Source: Jatrophihabitans sp. (lineage in GTDB: Bacteria; Actinomycetota; Actinomycetes; Mycobacteriales; Jatrophihabitantaceae). From it: a DNA stretch of 64,000 nucleotides. The stretch spans positions 1-64,000 of the forward strand of contig JAICKR010000001.1 in assembly GCA_025927835.1 (NCBI GenBank), given 5' to 3'. The translations under genes and the position numbers were made by a program. Under the pieces are notes generated by a model. The model saw nothing but the letters and a program-made list of their open reading frames with translations. It was not told where the DNA came from and ran no database searches. This document shows, one piece after another, positions 46,503-57,818 of the stretch; position 1 is the stretch's first letter; the number at the start of each line of letters is the position of its first letter.

Positions 46503-47273
46503 TTATGGGGAGATCGGCTCTTCGGACACCTCGTCCCCGACGTTGACCGTGCCGGCTGAACTGACAGTGGTCCACGCCCCGAAGTTGCCGCCGTGGTGGC
46601 GGGCGAGGGTGCGGAAGATGTCGCGATCATCCGCGACGTCCGGTTGCGGACGGGTGACCATCGTGCAGCGGACGCAGGGCTGTTGCGGCGCCAGTAGCAC
46701 CGCGCCGACGCGCAGCGTGGCGTGCCCGCACCACCCGTCCTCCACCCATCCGTGGTCGGCGACATCGATCAGGAGGTTGGGCCGGAACCGGCGCCGCTGC
46801 CAATCGCCGTCCGGGTAGTGCGCGGCCGCGGCGCGCAGGCTGGCCGTCGTCAGGACGAGCAGCGGCAGTGCATCGACGAACCGGCCCGCGGGCATCGTCC
46901 ATTCGATGGCTTCGCTCGTGTCGTCGGTGGCGTCGGCGAAGAATTCCGCCCGCGCGCCCGGCACGCCCACCGACCGCACCAGGCGGACCGGCTTGCCGAG
47001 CCAGTCGGACAGCGCCGCGTCGGTCGCGGCGCCGGGCCCGTGACAGCTCACCCCGGTCGGCAACGCGATGGTCGGCGCTCCGTCCTCGGCCAGCGTCGCG
47101 CTCGCGAACAGCAGTTGCGGCGCCCGACGCGCAGTCAGCACCCGCCCCGTCGTCTCGTCGCGGATTCCCCAGCGGCGATCGCCGTGCAGGCCGTCGACCT
47201 CGATCTCCGCGTTGGACAGCTCCTCGCCCTGCAGCGACTTGACCGGGTAGCGCACGATCTCGACCAGCCGCAT
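46503..47273 (-). CDS. MOSC domain-containing protein
   Basis: 256 residues: an N-terminal MOSC_N beta-barrel (IVRYPVKSLQGEE, GDRRWGIRDETTGRVLTAR) and a MOSC domain (about 120-256) with RFRPNLLID and the conserved Cys in QQPCVRCTMVT. Relatives bind molybdenum cofactor, as in mARC/YcbX, and reduce N-hydroxylated compounds or carry sulfur. The QPCVRC Cys would ligate Mo. No electron-transfer partner adjoins. ATG overlaps the stop of the small membrane gene by one base. Confidence 0.85.
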   Translation of the reverse strand: MRLVEIVRYPVKSLQGEELSNAEIEVDGLHGDRRWGIRDETTGRVLTARRAPQLLFASATLAEDGAPTIALPTGVSCHGPGAATDAALSDWLGKPVRLVRSVGVPGARAEFFADATDDTSEAIEWTMPAGRFVDALPLLVLTTASLRAAAAHYPDGDWQRRRFRPNLLIDVADHGWVEDGWCGHATLRVGAVLLAPQQPCVRCTMVTRPQPDVADDRDIFRTLARHHGGNFGAWTTVSSAGTVNVGDEVSEEPISP

Positions 47274-47725
47274 CACGTCGCCGTCCCCGGTTCGCGAGAA
47301 ACAGTGGTGGCGTGCGTCCGCACCCGCACGGCGAGGAAGCCGCCGACGAGCGCCGCCCAGGCCACGGCGACGAGCGCCGACTGCAGCAGGACGGGGTCGA
47401 CCGCATTCACCGCTGCCTGGCGACAGCCGGGTGAGGGCGTGGCGTGGTCGTTGGTCAGCCCGTAGACCGTGTCGATCTGCGTCCACCACTGCGCGCACGC
47501 GTCGCCGCCGGTGCGGCCGCCGATCAACGTCACGTGCCCCCCGAAGTGGCGCAGCGCGGATGCCGCGAGCGCGATGCCGAACACCGCACCGCCGGCGAGC
47601 AGCCCGCCCGCCAGCGCCAGGGGCAGCCGCGGGCGGCGGTAGGCCCGCCGGATCACCCATACGCCCGCGCAGACGAACGCGATGGCGCCGAAGGCCACCA
47701 GGACCACGCCGACCGCCGCGCTCAT
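47273..47725 (-). CDS. Small membrane protein, function unknown
   Basis: 150 residues with three hydrophobic helices: VGVVLVAFGAIAFVCAGVWV, LPLALAGGLLAGGAVFGIAL and ALVAVAWAALVGGFLAVRV, and an extracytoplasmic loop between the second and third bearing two Cys (DACAQWW and SPGCRQ) that could pair. Start at the ATG giving MSAAVGVVL. Coupled to the MOSC gene by a stop/start overlap, so it may be a membrane anchor or companion for it, but this is inference from arrangement. Confidence 0.65.
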   Translation of the reverse strand: MSAAVGVVLVAFGAIAFVCAGVWVIRRAYRRPRLPLALAGGLLAGGAVFGIALAASALRHFGGHVTLIGGRTGGDACAQWWTQIDTVYGLTNDHATPSPGCRQAAVNAVDPVLLQSALVAVAWAALVGGFLAVRVRTHATTVSREPGTAT

Positions 47726-47801
47726 GCGGTGAGGGTAACGAGATCGGCTGCGAGGCGCGCAGACCCGTTTGAGGCGGCGCGCCGATGCGCAGAATTCCGG
47801 T

Positions 47802-49451
47802 GTGTCGGAACGCTGGTACAAGGAAGCGGTCGTCTACTGCGTCGACGTCGCATCGTTCCAGGATTCGAACGGCGACGGCTGCGGCGACATCCCGGGGCTC
47901 ATCAGCCGCCTCGACTACCTCAGCCGGCTCGGGGTCACGTGCCTCTGGCTCAACCCCATCCATCCCTCGCCGCTGCGTGACAACGGGTACGACGTCAGCG
48001 ATTACTACGGCATCCACCCGCGCCTCGGCACGCTCGGCGACTTCGCCGAACTCGCGGTGCAGGCCCGGGAGCGCGGCATCCGGCTGCTGCTCGACCTCGT
48101 GGTCAACCACACGTCCGACGAACACCCCTGGTTCCAGTCCGCACGCCGCGATGCCGACTCGCCCTACCGCGGCTGGTACGTCTGGAGCGACACCGAACCC
48201 GCAGACCGCAGGCAGGGCATCGTCTTCCCCGGTGAACAGACCGAGACCTGGACCTACGACAGAGCGGCCCGGCGCTGGTACTTCCACCGCTTCTACGACT
48301 TCCAGCCCGACCTCGACTGGTCGAACCCCGCCGTGCGGGCCGAGATCCGGAAGGTGATGACGTTCTGGCTGCAGCTCGGCGCGTCCGGCTTCCGCATCGA
48401 CGCCGCGCCCTTCGTCCTGGAGCAGGTCGAGGCGGACGTCGATCCCGGCCCGCTCGACTTCACGATCCTGGACGAGTGGCGTCAGGGCGTGCAGTGGAAT
48501 GCGGGCGATGCCGTCCTGCTCTGCGAGGCGAACGTCGACCGCGACCAACTCGCCAAGTACTGCGCAGCCGCCGAGGACGGGCCCAACGACCGCGCGCACA
48601 TGCTGTTCGCGTTCTGGTTGAACGCGCAGGTGTGGTTGGGCCTCGCGCGGCAGACGGCGGAGCCGCTCGTGGCGACGCTGGCGCAGCTGCCGAAGCTCCC
48701 GGCGATGGCCCAATGGGCCACGTTCCTGCGCAATCACGACGAACTCGATCTCAGCCGGCTCACCGACGATCAGCGGACCGAGGTCATGCGCTCGTTCGCC
48801 CCGAAGCCCCAGATGCGCGAGTTCGACCGGGGCATCCGGCGCCGGCTCGCCCCGATGATGGCGGGTGATCGCCGGCGCATGGAGCTCGCGCACTCGTTGC
48901 TGTTCAGCCTGCCGGGCACGCCGGTACTGCGGTACGGCGAGGAGATCGGCATGGGTGAGGACCTCTCGCTGCCCGGACGCGAGGCGATCCGCATGCCGAT
49001 GCAGTGGGACGACACGGCGAACGCCGGGTTCTCACCGGTCGCGCGCACTCGGCTGGTCCGGCCCGTCATCAGTCGCGGCCGGTTCGGCTACCGACGGGTG
49101 AACGTGCGCGACCAGCGCGGCGACACCGACTCATTTCTGCGTTGGTTCGAGAGCATGATCCGCGCGCTGCGCGAGTGCCCGGAGATCGGTGTCGGCACGC
49201 TGCAGGTCATCGACAAGGGTGCTCCCCCGGCCGTCCTCGTGCTGCGCTATGACGCACCGGAGGGCTCGATCCTCGTGCTGCACAATCTCGCGGACGCGCC
49301 GGCCGAGGTCGCGCTCGACCGGGTCGCGGACGTGCAGCACGCCTACCAGGTGTTCGGCGACGCCGGGTACGAACCGCTCGCGCCGCGCAGCCCGAGCGTC
49401 CGGCTCAACGGGTGGGGTTACTGCTGGCTGCGACTGCGCCGCGGCTCCTGA
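47802..49451 (+). CDS. GH13 alpha-amylase family protein (trehalose synthase-like)
   Basis: 549-residue glycoside hydrolase family 13 enzyme. Start WYKEAVVYCVDVASFQDSNGDG, DLVVNHTSDEHPWF (conserved region I), GFRIDAAPF (nucleophile Asp, region II), VLLCEANVD (acid/base Glu, region III) and FLRNHDELDLS (Asp, region IV). The order and YKEAVVY start resemble trehalose synthase (GH13_16), which interconverts maltose and trehalose; oligo-glucosidase activity is the alternative. GTG start. No maltokinase domain or neighbouring treS/pep2 gene is seen. Ends overlapping the convergent hydrolase gene. Confidence 0.87.
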   Translation: MSERWYKEAVVYCVDVASFQDSNGDGCGDIPGLISRLDYLSRLGVTCLWLNPIHPSPLRDNGYDVSDYYGIHPRLGTLGDFAELAVQARERGIRLLLDLVVNHTSDEHPWFQSARRDADSPYRGWYVWSDTEPADRRQGIVFPGEQTETWTYDRAARRWYFHRFYDFQPDLDWSNPAVRAEIRKVMTFWLQLGASGFRIDAAPFVLEQVEADVDPGPLDFTILDEWRQGVQWNAGDAVLLCEANVDRDQLAKYCAAAEDGPNDRAHMLFAFWLNAQVWLGLARQTAEPLVATLAQLPKLPAMAQWATFLRNHDELDLSRLTDDQRTEVMRSFAPKPQMREFDRGIRRRLAPMMAGDRRRMELAHSLLFSLPGTPVLRYGEEIGMGEDLSLPGREAIRMPMQWDDTANAGFSPVARTRLVRPVISRGRFGYRRVNVRDQRGDTDSFLRWFESMIRALRECPEIGVGTLQVIDKGAPPAVLVLRYDAPEGSILVLHNLADAPAEVALDRVADVQHAYQVFGDAGYEPLAPRSPSVRLNGWGYCWLRLRRGS

Positions 49452-50215
49452 TCGGCGGCGGCGACCGAGCCCAACCGCTGCGCGACGACGCGCAGCACCT
49501 CCGGACTCGTGGCCATGCCGGTGTGGCTCGTCGAGCTGATCTCGACGAGCTCGGCGGCCGGGTCGAGGCAGGTCTTCCAGTCGATGATCGCGTCGGCCTT
49601 GGAGTACACCGACAGGTAGGCCACGTCGGACGGGAACGGCGCGTCGAGCTCGGCCGCGATGCGCGCGCCGCATTCGCCGGTAACGCAGTCCTGGCTGATG
49701 ACGCGCAGCCCGCGCTGGTGCAACCGGAACAACATCTCGAGCTGCTTGCGGATGTGCGGCGCGACGCTGAGCGTGTCGGTGACCGGCGCACTGAGCACGA
49801 CGATCGAGCTGACGAGATCGGGGCGGCGCTGCGCGGCGAGCTTGACGATCATGCCGCCGCGGCTGTGGCCGACGAGCGCGACGCGGCGCCGCTCGAGCCG
49901 GGCGACCTCCTCGACGCGCGTGATGAGTCGATTGACCATCTCGTCGGTACAGCCGAGGTTTGCGCCGATGCGGCTGCCGAAGGTGCGCTGCCCGCGCCGG
50001 CGCAGATAGCGCGCGAGCAGGGTCAGCGAGACGTCCCCGGAGATGAAGCCGGGTACGAGGATGACCGGCGCGAGATCGCTGGGCGCGGGCTGCGGCACGC
50101 GCTGCCCGACGATGCGCAGCAGGCCGAGGTAGGAGCGTGCCTCGAGGCGTCGTGCCTCGGGCGTGGCGAGGTAGTCGGTGCTCCCGTCGAGCACTGCCGG
50201 CGCAACAACTGTCAT
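49418..50215 (-). CDS. Alpha/beta-hydrolase (lipase-like)
   Basis: 265 residues. LAPVILVPGFISGD near 50 and nucleophile elbow VALVGHSRGGMIV (Ser near 117) with a late STSHTGM His. No signal peptide, so cytoplasmic. Similar proteins are annotated as alpha/beta fold hydrolases or triacylglycerol lipase-like. The C-terminal SRSQQ and last 34 bases overlap the GH13 gene. It lies just downstream of the hsa operon in the same direction, about 10 bases after the NTF2-fold gene, so it could be co-transcribed with steroid genes. Confidence 0.8.
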   Translation of the reverse strand: MTVVAPAVLDGSTDYLATPEARRLEARSYLGLLRIVGQRVPQPAPSDLAPVILVPGFISGDVSLTLLARYLRRRGQRTFGSRIGANLGCTDEMVNRLITRVEEVARLERRRVALVGHSRGGMIVKLAAQRRPDLVSSIVVLSAPVTDTLSVAPHIRKQLEMLFRLHQRGLRVISQDCVTGECGARIAAELDAPFPSDVAYLSVYSKADAIIDWKTCLDPAAELVEISSTSHTGMATSPEVLRVVAQRLGSVAAADQEPRRSRSQQ

Positions 50216-50559
50216 CGTGATCGTCCTACCCGAACGTGATCACGAGTTCCCGCACGAGGTCGCCGGCCCAGTGGATCGACATCGTGCCGGGCCCGTTCGC
50301 ATCCCATACGAACGAAACGACCGCGCCGTCCGGATGGATTCCCTCGATCGCCCGAATTGTCATCGTGTCGTCGGGCGGCTGGGCGTAGTAGGCGTGCTCG
50401 ATCGCCTCGCGCCCGGCGAACGGGCCGGCAGGCACGTTCGTGAACGACATCGCCGCATCGCTGGCGAACGTCGCGGCGAAGGCTGCCCAGTCGCCGTCGC
50501 GCACGGCGCGGTTGAACCGCTCGACGTGCCGGCGCGCGAGCGTCTCGACCTCGGAACGG

Positions 50560-52894
<2,335 letters not shown>

Positions 52895-54073
52895 TCAGAG
52901 CCAGGCGTCTTGAACCTTGATGCCCAGCTCGAACTGGCCGAACATGACGCGCACCTTCTCCGGGTCGTTGATTGCGTGCACCCGCCCGGCGTGCGCGTCG
53001 CGCCAGAACCGCTGGATCGGCGTGCCGGCGCGCAGCGCGCGCCCGCCGGCGCTCTCGAAGAGCCGGTCGACCGAGGCGATGCCCGCCGCGGTGGCGTTGA
53101 CCTGGTCGCGGCGCACCCGCACCCGCAGCGCCATGGGGATCTTGTCGCCGCGCTCGACGTACGCGAGTTCCTCGTCGATGTTGCGTTCGATCTGCATTGC
53201 CGCCGCGTCGAGCTGGGCGGCGGACTCGGCGATACGGATCTGGTTGAACGAGTCGTCGGCGGCCTTGCCGCCGGTCGACGCGCGCACCCGCTCCTTCGTC
53301 CAGCCGACGTAGGCGTCGTAGGCGCCCTGCGCCATACCGAGGATCGGCACTGCGATCGAGCAGGAGAACACCGACGCGAACGGCAGCTTGTACAGCGGTG
53401 CGTCGTTGACCTCCTGGCCCGGGCCGAAGCAGCGCCCGGTGTCCATGAACGACAGCGTGCGGTACTCGGGGACGAAGACGTCCTTGACGATGATGTCGTT
53501 GGAGCCGGTGCCGCGCAGCCCGATGGTGTCCCAGACGTCCTCGATCTCGTAGTCAGCGCGCGGCAGCAGGAACGTGCGGAAGTCGACCGGGGTCCCCTCG
53601 TCGCCCATGACCAGCCCGCCGAGGAAAACCCATTGCGCGTGGTCGCAACCGGACGAGAACGACCACCGGCCGCTGAACTGGAAGCCGCCCTCGACCGCGG
53701 TGGCGCGTCCCATCGGTGCGTAGGAGGACGAGACCAGCGTGGCCGGGTCGTCGCCCCAGACCTCCTGCTGCGCGCGGTCGTCGTAGATCGCGAGCTGCCA
53801 CGGGTGCACGCCGAGCACCGACGACACCCAGCCGGTCGAGCCGCACGCACTGGAGATGAGCCGCACGCCGCGGTAGAAGTCGACCGGCGACGCCTCGAGG
53901 CCTTCGTAGCGGCGCGGCTGCAACAGCCGGAAGAACCCGGTGTCCTGCAGGCCCTTGATGTTCTCCTCCGGGACCCTGCGTGCGTCCTCGGTCTCCTGGG
54001 CACGCTCACGCAGTGTGGGCAGCAACTCGCGCACCGCGTCGAGAACGGCTGGGGCGCCGCCGGGAGTCGTCAT
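52895..54073 (-). CDS. hsaA: 3-HSA hydroxylase oxygenase HsaA
   Basis: 392 residues, group D flavin monooxygenase with an acyl-CoA-dehydrogenase fold. Hydroxylates 3-HSA at C4 to the catechol using reduced flavin from HsaB. Features: FRLLQPRRYEGLEASP, SSACGSTGWVSSVLGVHPWQ, GRWSFSSGCDHAQWVFLGG and GSNDIIVKDVFVPEYRT, typical of HsaA/HpaB-like enzymes. ATG giving MTTPGGAPAVL. First gene of the left-going operon, 11 bases past a KstR box. Length matches known HsaA (about 394). Confidence 0.95.
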   Translation of the reverse strand: MTTPGGAPAVLDAVRELLPTLRERAQETEDARRVPEENIKGLQDTGFFRLLQPRRYEGLEASPVDFYRGVRLISSACGSTGWVSSVLGVHPWQLAIYDDRAQQEVWGDDPATLVSSSYAPMGRATAVEGGFQFSGRWSFSSGCDHAQWVFLGGLVMGDEGTPVDFRTFLLPRADYEIEDVWDTIGLRGTGSNDIIVKDVFVPEYRTLSFMDTGRCFGPGQEVNDAPLYKLPFASVFSCSIAVPILGMAQGAYDAYVGWTKERVRASTGGKAADDSFNQIRIAESAAQLDAAAMQIERNIDEELAYVERGDKIPMALRVRVRRDQVNATAAGIASVDRLFESAGGRALRAGTPIQRFWRDAHAGRVHAINDPEKVRVMFGQFELGIKVQDAWL

Positions 54074-54084
54074 GGAGGCAAGAC

Positions 54085-54098
54085 TAGAACAAGTTCTC
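54085..54098. promoter_or_regulatory. KstR box near hsaA
   Basis: TAGAACAAGTTCTC fits the KstR consensus TnnAACnnGTTnnA except the final base (C for A), and the inner core AGAAC-AA-GTTCT is a perfect palindrome. It lies 11 bases before the hsaA ATG. A second box is 66 bases away on the kshA side. The KstR gene itself is not in the window. Confidence 0.85.
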
Positions 54099-54164
54099 GT
54101 CAGTGTCGATAGACCCGAAACCGAGCAGGGGCTTGTGTGGCAGTAGCGCCCCTGAGACCATTTC

Positions 54165-54178
54165 TGTAACGTGTTCCA
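54165..54178. promoter_or_regulatory. KstR box upstream of kshA
   Basis: TGTAACGTGTTCCA matches the KstR consensus TnnAACnnGTTnnA at all defined positions. It lies 25 bases before the kshA ATG in the 130-base gap shared with hsaA. With the box next to hsaA, each divergent promoter has its own site. Confidence 0.88.
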
Positions 54179-54203
54179 GTATGAGCCACGCGCTGGAGGG
54201 CAC

Positions 54204-55385
54204 ATGACAGCGGCTGCCGAGAAGCCCCGCGAAAGCACCGTACGCACCATCGACTCCGGTGTGTTGCCACAGCGCTACGCGCGGGGCTGGCACTGCCTCG
54301 GGCTGGTCGACCGGTACAAGGACGGCAAGCCGCACGCGATCCAGGCCTTCGGCAGCAAGTTGGTGATCTTCCAAGGTTCCGACGACGGCAAGCTCGCCGT
54401 GCTCGACGGGTACTGCCGGCACATGGGCGGCGACCTCACCCAGGGCACCGTCAAGGACGGCAACATCGCCTGCCCGTTCCACGACTGGCGCTGGTCGCCG
54501 GAGGGCCGCTGCGTCGGCATCCCCTACGCCAAGCGCGTGCCCTTGCGGGCCCGCACCCGCGCATGGACGACGATGGAACGCAACGGGATGTTGTTCGTCT
54601 GGAACGACCCGGAGAGCAACCCGCCGATCCCCGAGCAGGACGTTCCCGTCATCGAGTCGGTCGGCTCGGACGACTGGAGCGACTGGATCTGGACGACGCT
54701 CGAGGTCAAGGGCTCCAACTGCCGCGAGATCATCGACAACGTCTCGGACATGGCGCACTTCTACTACGTGCACTTCGCGTTCCCGACCTACTTCAAGAAC
54801 GTCTTCGAGGGTCACGTCGCGACGCAGTTCATGGAGTCGCGCGGCCGCGCGGACATAGGCAAGGGCGGGCAGTACGCGGGCGAGGACAACCTGCTCAAGT
54901 CCGAGGCGTCCTACTTCGGGCCGTCGTACATGATCAACTGGTTGTGGAACGACTTCAAGGGCACGTCGGTCGAGTCGATCCTCGTGAACTGCCACTACCC
55001 GATCGACCAGAACAACTTCATGCTGCAGTACGGGGTCATGGTCAAGAAGCTGCCCGGCGTCGACCGCGAGATGGCGAACACGATCGCCGGCAAGTTCGCG
55101 CGCAGCTTCAAGGCCGGGTTCGAGCAGGACGTCGCGATCTGGCAAAACAAGACGCGTATCGACAACCCGCTGCTGTGCGAGGAGGACGGGCCGGTCTACC
55201 AGCTGCGCCGTTGGTACGAGCAGTACTACGTCGACGTCGCGGACATCACCGAGGACATGACCGCTCGCTTCGAATTCGAGATCGACACCTCGCACGCGAT
55301 CGAGTCGTGGGAGGCGGAGGTCGCCGAGAACCTGCGCCGCCGCGCCGAGGACGAGGCCAACGCCGAAGAGGCGGGAGTCTCGTAA
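54204..55385 (+). CDS. kshA: 3-ketosteroid 9alpha-hydroxylase oxygenase KshA
   Basis: 393-residue Rieske oxygenase that hydroxylates C9 of 3-ketosteroids; together with KstD this opens ring B. The Rieske site is C71-x-H73 (GYCRHMGGDL) and C90-xx-H93 (IACPFHDW); mononuclear iron ligands include H185 and H190 in DMAHFYYVHF. ATG chosen at MTAAAEKPRE, 25 bases after a KstR box. Followed after 2 bases by a four-cysteine protein and then the reductase kshB, a compact arrangement not seen in M. tuberculosis, where kshB is distant. Confidence 0.95.
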   Translation: MTAAAEKPRESTVRTIDSGVLPQRYARGWHCLGLVDRYKDGKPHAIQAFGSKLVIFQGSDDGKLAVLDGYCRHMGGDLTQGTVKDGNIACPFHDWRWSPEGRCVGIPYAKRVPLRARTRAWTTMERNGMLFVWNDPESNPPIPEQDVPVIESVGSDDWSDWIWTTLEVKGSNCREIIDNVSDMAHFYYVHFAFPTYFKNVFEGHVATQFMESRGRADIGKGGQYAGEDNLLKSEASYFGPSYMINWLWNDFKGTSVESILVNCHYPIDQNNFMLQYGVMVKKLPGVDREMANTIAGKFARSFKAGFEQDVAIWQNKTRIDNPLLCEEDGPVYQLRRWYEQYYVDVADITEDMTARFEFEIDTSHAIESWEAEVAENLRRRAEDEANAEEAGVS

Positions 55386-55387
55386 CC

Positions 55388-55696
55388 ATGGCTGCCGGGG
55401 CCCTGTCTGCCGAAAGGCAGGAGCGGCAGCGCGAGACGGCGGAGGACCGTCGGCTCTACGTCGAGCTCGGCTACACGCCGGTCGCGTGCCGGCAATGTGG
55501 CGTCGAGGCGCTGGTGAAGAAGAACAGCCGGAAGCACACGAGCGTGCAGTGGACGGCGGCCGGCGTGGCGTCCTGCCCGGAGATCAGCGCCGCACGTGCG
55601 GCCGACCCCAAGGCGTTCGTCCTTGGCTGCCCACGCATGTCGGACAGCATCGAGGCCGCTGTCCGCGACGGCGTCGTGGTCGTCCCCGATGCCTGA
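55388..55696 (+). CDS. Small four-cysteine protein between kshA and kshB
   Basis: 102 residues, soluble, charged N-terminal helix (AERQERQRETAEDRR) and four Cys: VACRQCGVEAL (C34, C37), ASCPEIS (C63) and LGCPRMSDS (C81). The CxxC pair plus two later Cys could bind zinc or an iron-sulfur cluster. ATG 2 bases after kshA, and the stop overlaps the kshB start by 8 bases, so it is made together with the two hydroxylase components. It may be a maturation, assembly or accessory factor for the KSH system. No characterised homologue is recognised; M. tuberculosis Rv3527, next to kshA, may be its counterpart. Confidence 0.78.
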   Translation: MAAGALSAERQERQRETAEDRRLYVELGYTPVACRQCGVEALVKKNSRKHTSVQWTAAGVASCPEISAARAADPKAFVLGCPRMSDSIEAAVRDGVVVVPDA

Positions 55697-56717
55697 CAGC
55701 GCGCACCCGCGCGTCGTCGTGCGCGAGATCGTGCGCGAGACCGACGACGCGTGCTCGGTGGTGCTCGAGGCACCGGACGGGGTGGACTTCTCCTACCAGC
55801 CGGGCCAGTTCCTCACCCTGCGGCTGCCGACCGGCAACGGCCTGGTCGGCCGCTGCTACTCGCTGTGCAGCAGCCCGCACGTCGACGGCGAGTTGCGCAT
55901 CGCGGTGAAGCGGGTGCGTGAGGGCATCGCGTCCAACTGGATCAACGAGGCGCTCGAGGTCGGCGCGGAGATCGAGTGCCTGCCGCCCAGCGGCGTCTTC
56001 GTGCCGAAGTCGTTCGACGAGAACCTGCTGCTCTTCGCCGGCGGCAGCGGCATCACGCCGGTGCTGTCGATCCTCAAGTCGGCGTTGGCGGTCGGCACCG
56101 GACAGGTCGTGCTCGTCTACGCGAACGAGCACGAGAACTCGGTGATCTTCGCCGACAGGCTGCGTGAACTGGCCGAGGCGAACACCGACCGGCTGCACGT
56201 CATCCACTGGCTCGTGTCGGTGCAGGGGCTGCCGAGCCGTGCGCTGTTGCGCGCGTTCATCGCGCCCTATTCGTCCTACACCGCGTTCGTCTGCGGCCCG
56301 AGCCCGTTCATGGAGACGGTGACGCACGCGCTGCGCGATTGCGACATGCCGCCCACCCGGATCCACATCGAGCGCTTCCAGACCTTCGCCGAGGACCCGT
56401 TCGACATCCCGACCACCGCAGCCGCGGTCGAGGACGGCGGCGAGACGGCCCGGTTGACCGTCGACCTCGACGGCGAGACGCACGAGTACGACTGGCCGCG
56501 CCAGACGAAGCTGCTCGACTTCCTGCTCGCGCAGGGTCTCAAGGCGCCCTACTCGTGCCGGCAGGGCGCGTGCAGCGCCTGCGCGTGCATCCTCGACGAG
56601 GGCGAGGTGAAGATGCTGACCAACGAGATCCTGGAGCAGGAGGACATCGACGAGGGCTATGTCCTCGGCTGTCAGTCACTCCCGGTCACCGACACGGTCA
56701 AGATCCGCTACTCCTGA
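55689..56717 (+). CDS. kshB: 3-ketosteroid 9alpha-hydroxylase reductase KshB
   Basis: 342 residues, three-domain reductase. FAD-binding barrel (FLTLRLPTGNGLVGRCYSLCSSP), NAD-binding domain (FAGGSGITPVLSILK, FVCGPSPFM) and C-terminal plant-type [2Fe-2S] ferredoxin domain (SCRQGACSACACILDEG plus a later Cys in VLGCQSL). Passes electrons from NADH to the KshA Rieske centre. ATG (MPDSAHPRV) inside the end of the small Cys protein. Operon kshA-orf-kshB is under the KstR box before kshA. Confidence 0.94.
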   Translation: MPDSAHPRVVVREIVRETDDACSVVLEAPDGVDFSYQPGQFLTLRLPTGNGLVGRCYSLCSSPHVDGELRIAVKRVREGIASNWINEALEVGAEIECLPPSGVFVPKSFDENLLLFAGGSGITPVLSILKSALAVGTGQVVLVYANEHENSVIFADRLRELAEANTDRLHVIHWLVSVQGLPSRALLRAFIAPYSSYTAFVCGPSPFMETVTHALRDCDMPPTRIHIERFQTFAEDPFDIPTTAAAVEDGGETARLTVDLDGETHEYDWPRQTKLLDFLLAQGLKAPYSCRQGACSACACILDEGEVKMLTNEILEQEDIDEGYVLGCQSLPVTDTVKIRYS

Positions 56718-56753
56718 CGTCACGGACATCGGCAAGCCACTCGTCGGCGGCGT

Positions 56754-57677
56754 TCAGCGTTTGGCTGACATGAGTGCGTCGAACGTCAGGCGCAGCGCGT
56801 GCGGGAAGGTCGTGGAGACCTTGGTCGGCGAACCTGGGTCGGTGTAGTGCACGACCGCGTTCAACGCCGTCGAGAGGTCGGTCTCGTAAGCGGCATGCGC
56901 GTAGCACGGGCTGCTGTACGAGATCTGGTGGGCCGGTGACAGGTCGAGCGACGACGAAGTCGGCACCATGTCGCAGGCACTGCCCAGCAGCGTCCAGTCG
57001 GTGCCGCCGGTGCCCTGGGGCGCCGTCGCGCCGTCCAACGAGGTCAGGAACGCGCTGTCGGTGACGGTCTGTGCGCAGAGGTTGCCGCCCGATGGGCAGG
57101 CCGTGGCCAGGACAGAGGCCGATACGCCGTCCATCGGTGCAGCCATCGTGACGACGTCGGTGACGAGCAGTTGCGGCGGAAACGACGGGTCGTGTTGCGC
57201 GACCCGCGTCAGGGCCGTACGGACGATCAGCCCTCCGAATGACGCGCCGACGATGTCGACGGCTTGCCCGCGGCGGGTGTAGTCGGCGTAGACGAACCAA
57301 GCGAGGTCGCGCGCAATGTCGTCTATGTCGCCGTTCAGCGTGTAGCCGGAGGACGGCCAGCTCGCCCTCACCGTCGGCGTCATGCTGCTCGACGTTGCGC
57401 CGTAGCCAGTGATGTCGGCGCCGTTCGTGTCGCAGGCGAAGTACGAGACGGGCACGAATGCGCCCGTCCAGTGATTCGCGGTCAGCGCGTACTTCAGATA
57501 CGCCCACAACGCGGCGGAGTTCGCCGACGGACAGGTGCCGCCGGCGAGGCCGTGCACCGCGATGACTGGCGTGCTCGTCGATCGCCGGGTAGGCGCAGCG
57601 AGCGCCTGCGTGGTGGATGCGGCGACCAACGCCGCGGCGGCCAGCAGGATCGTCGTGACGTGTCGACGGAACGGCAT
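56754..57677 (-). CDS. Secreted lipase-like alpha/beta-hydrolase
   Basis: 307 residues with a Sec signal (RRHVTTILLAAAALVAASTTQALAAP, cleavage near AxA). Mature part: VIAVHGLAGGTCPSAN, nucleophile elbow VGASFGGLIV and several Cys (TCPS, FACDT, ATACPSG, LCAQ, SACDM, SPCYA) probably in disulfides, typical of secreted actinobacterial lipases/esterases. Convergent with kshB. About 140 bases upstream to the next gene include an AT-rich patch (TTGTTAAATC on the minus strand) that could be its promoter. Substrate unknown; cholesterol esters would fit the locus but nothing shows this. Confidence 0.8.
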   Translation of the reverse strand: MPFRRHVTTILLAAAALVAASTTQALAAPTRRSTSTPVIAVHGLAGGTCPSANSAALWAYLKYALTANHWTGAFVPVSYFACDTNGADITGYGATSSSMTPTVRASWPSSGYTLNGDIDDIARDLAWFVYADYTRRGQAVDIVGASFGGLIVRTALTRVAQHDPSFPPQLLVTDVVTMAAPMDGVSASVLATACPSGGNLCAQTVTDSAFLTSLDGATAPQGTGGTDWTLLGSACDMVPTSSSLDLSPAHQISYSSPCYAHAAYETDLSTALNAVVHYTDPGSPTKVSTTFPHALRLTFDALMSAKR

Positions 57678-57818
57678 CGTCGTTCTCCGTGTCGTGTAGC
57701 CCCGCTACCCGACCCCCGGCCGATACGGAAACTTAGCACAGATTTAACAATAGTCCAGTGCCCCTCGTCCCCGGTTGAACGTCGCGCCGTGCGAACGCCC
57801 AGCGGCAGGGCGGATCGA

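Noticed and set aside
46487-46504. AACCGC-GGGCCG-GCGGTT hairpin between the SnoaL-like and MOSC genes
   Set aside because: The 6-base stem overlaps the MOSC stop codon and has no T-run; short GC stems of this kind are expected by chance in this composition, so it was not listed as a terminator.
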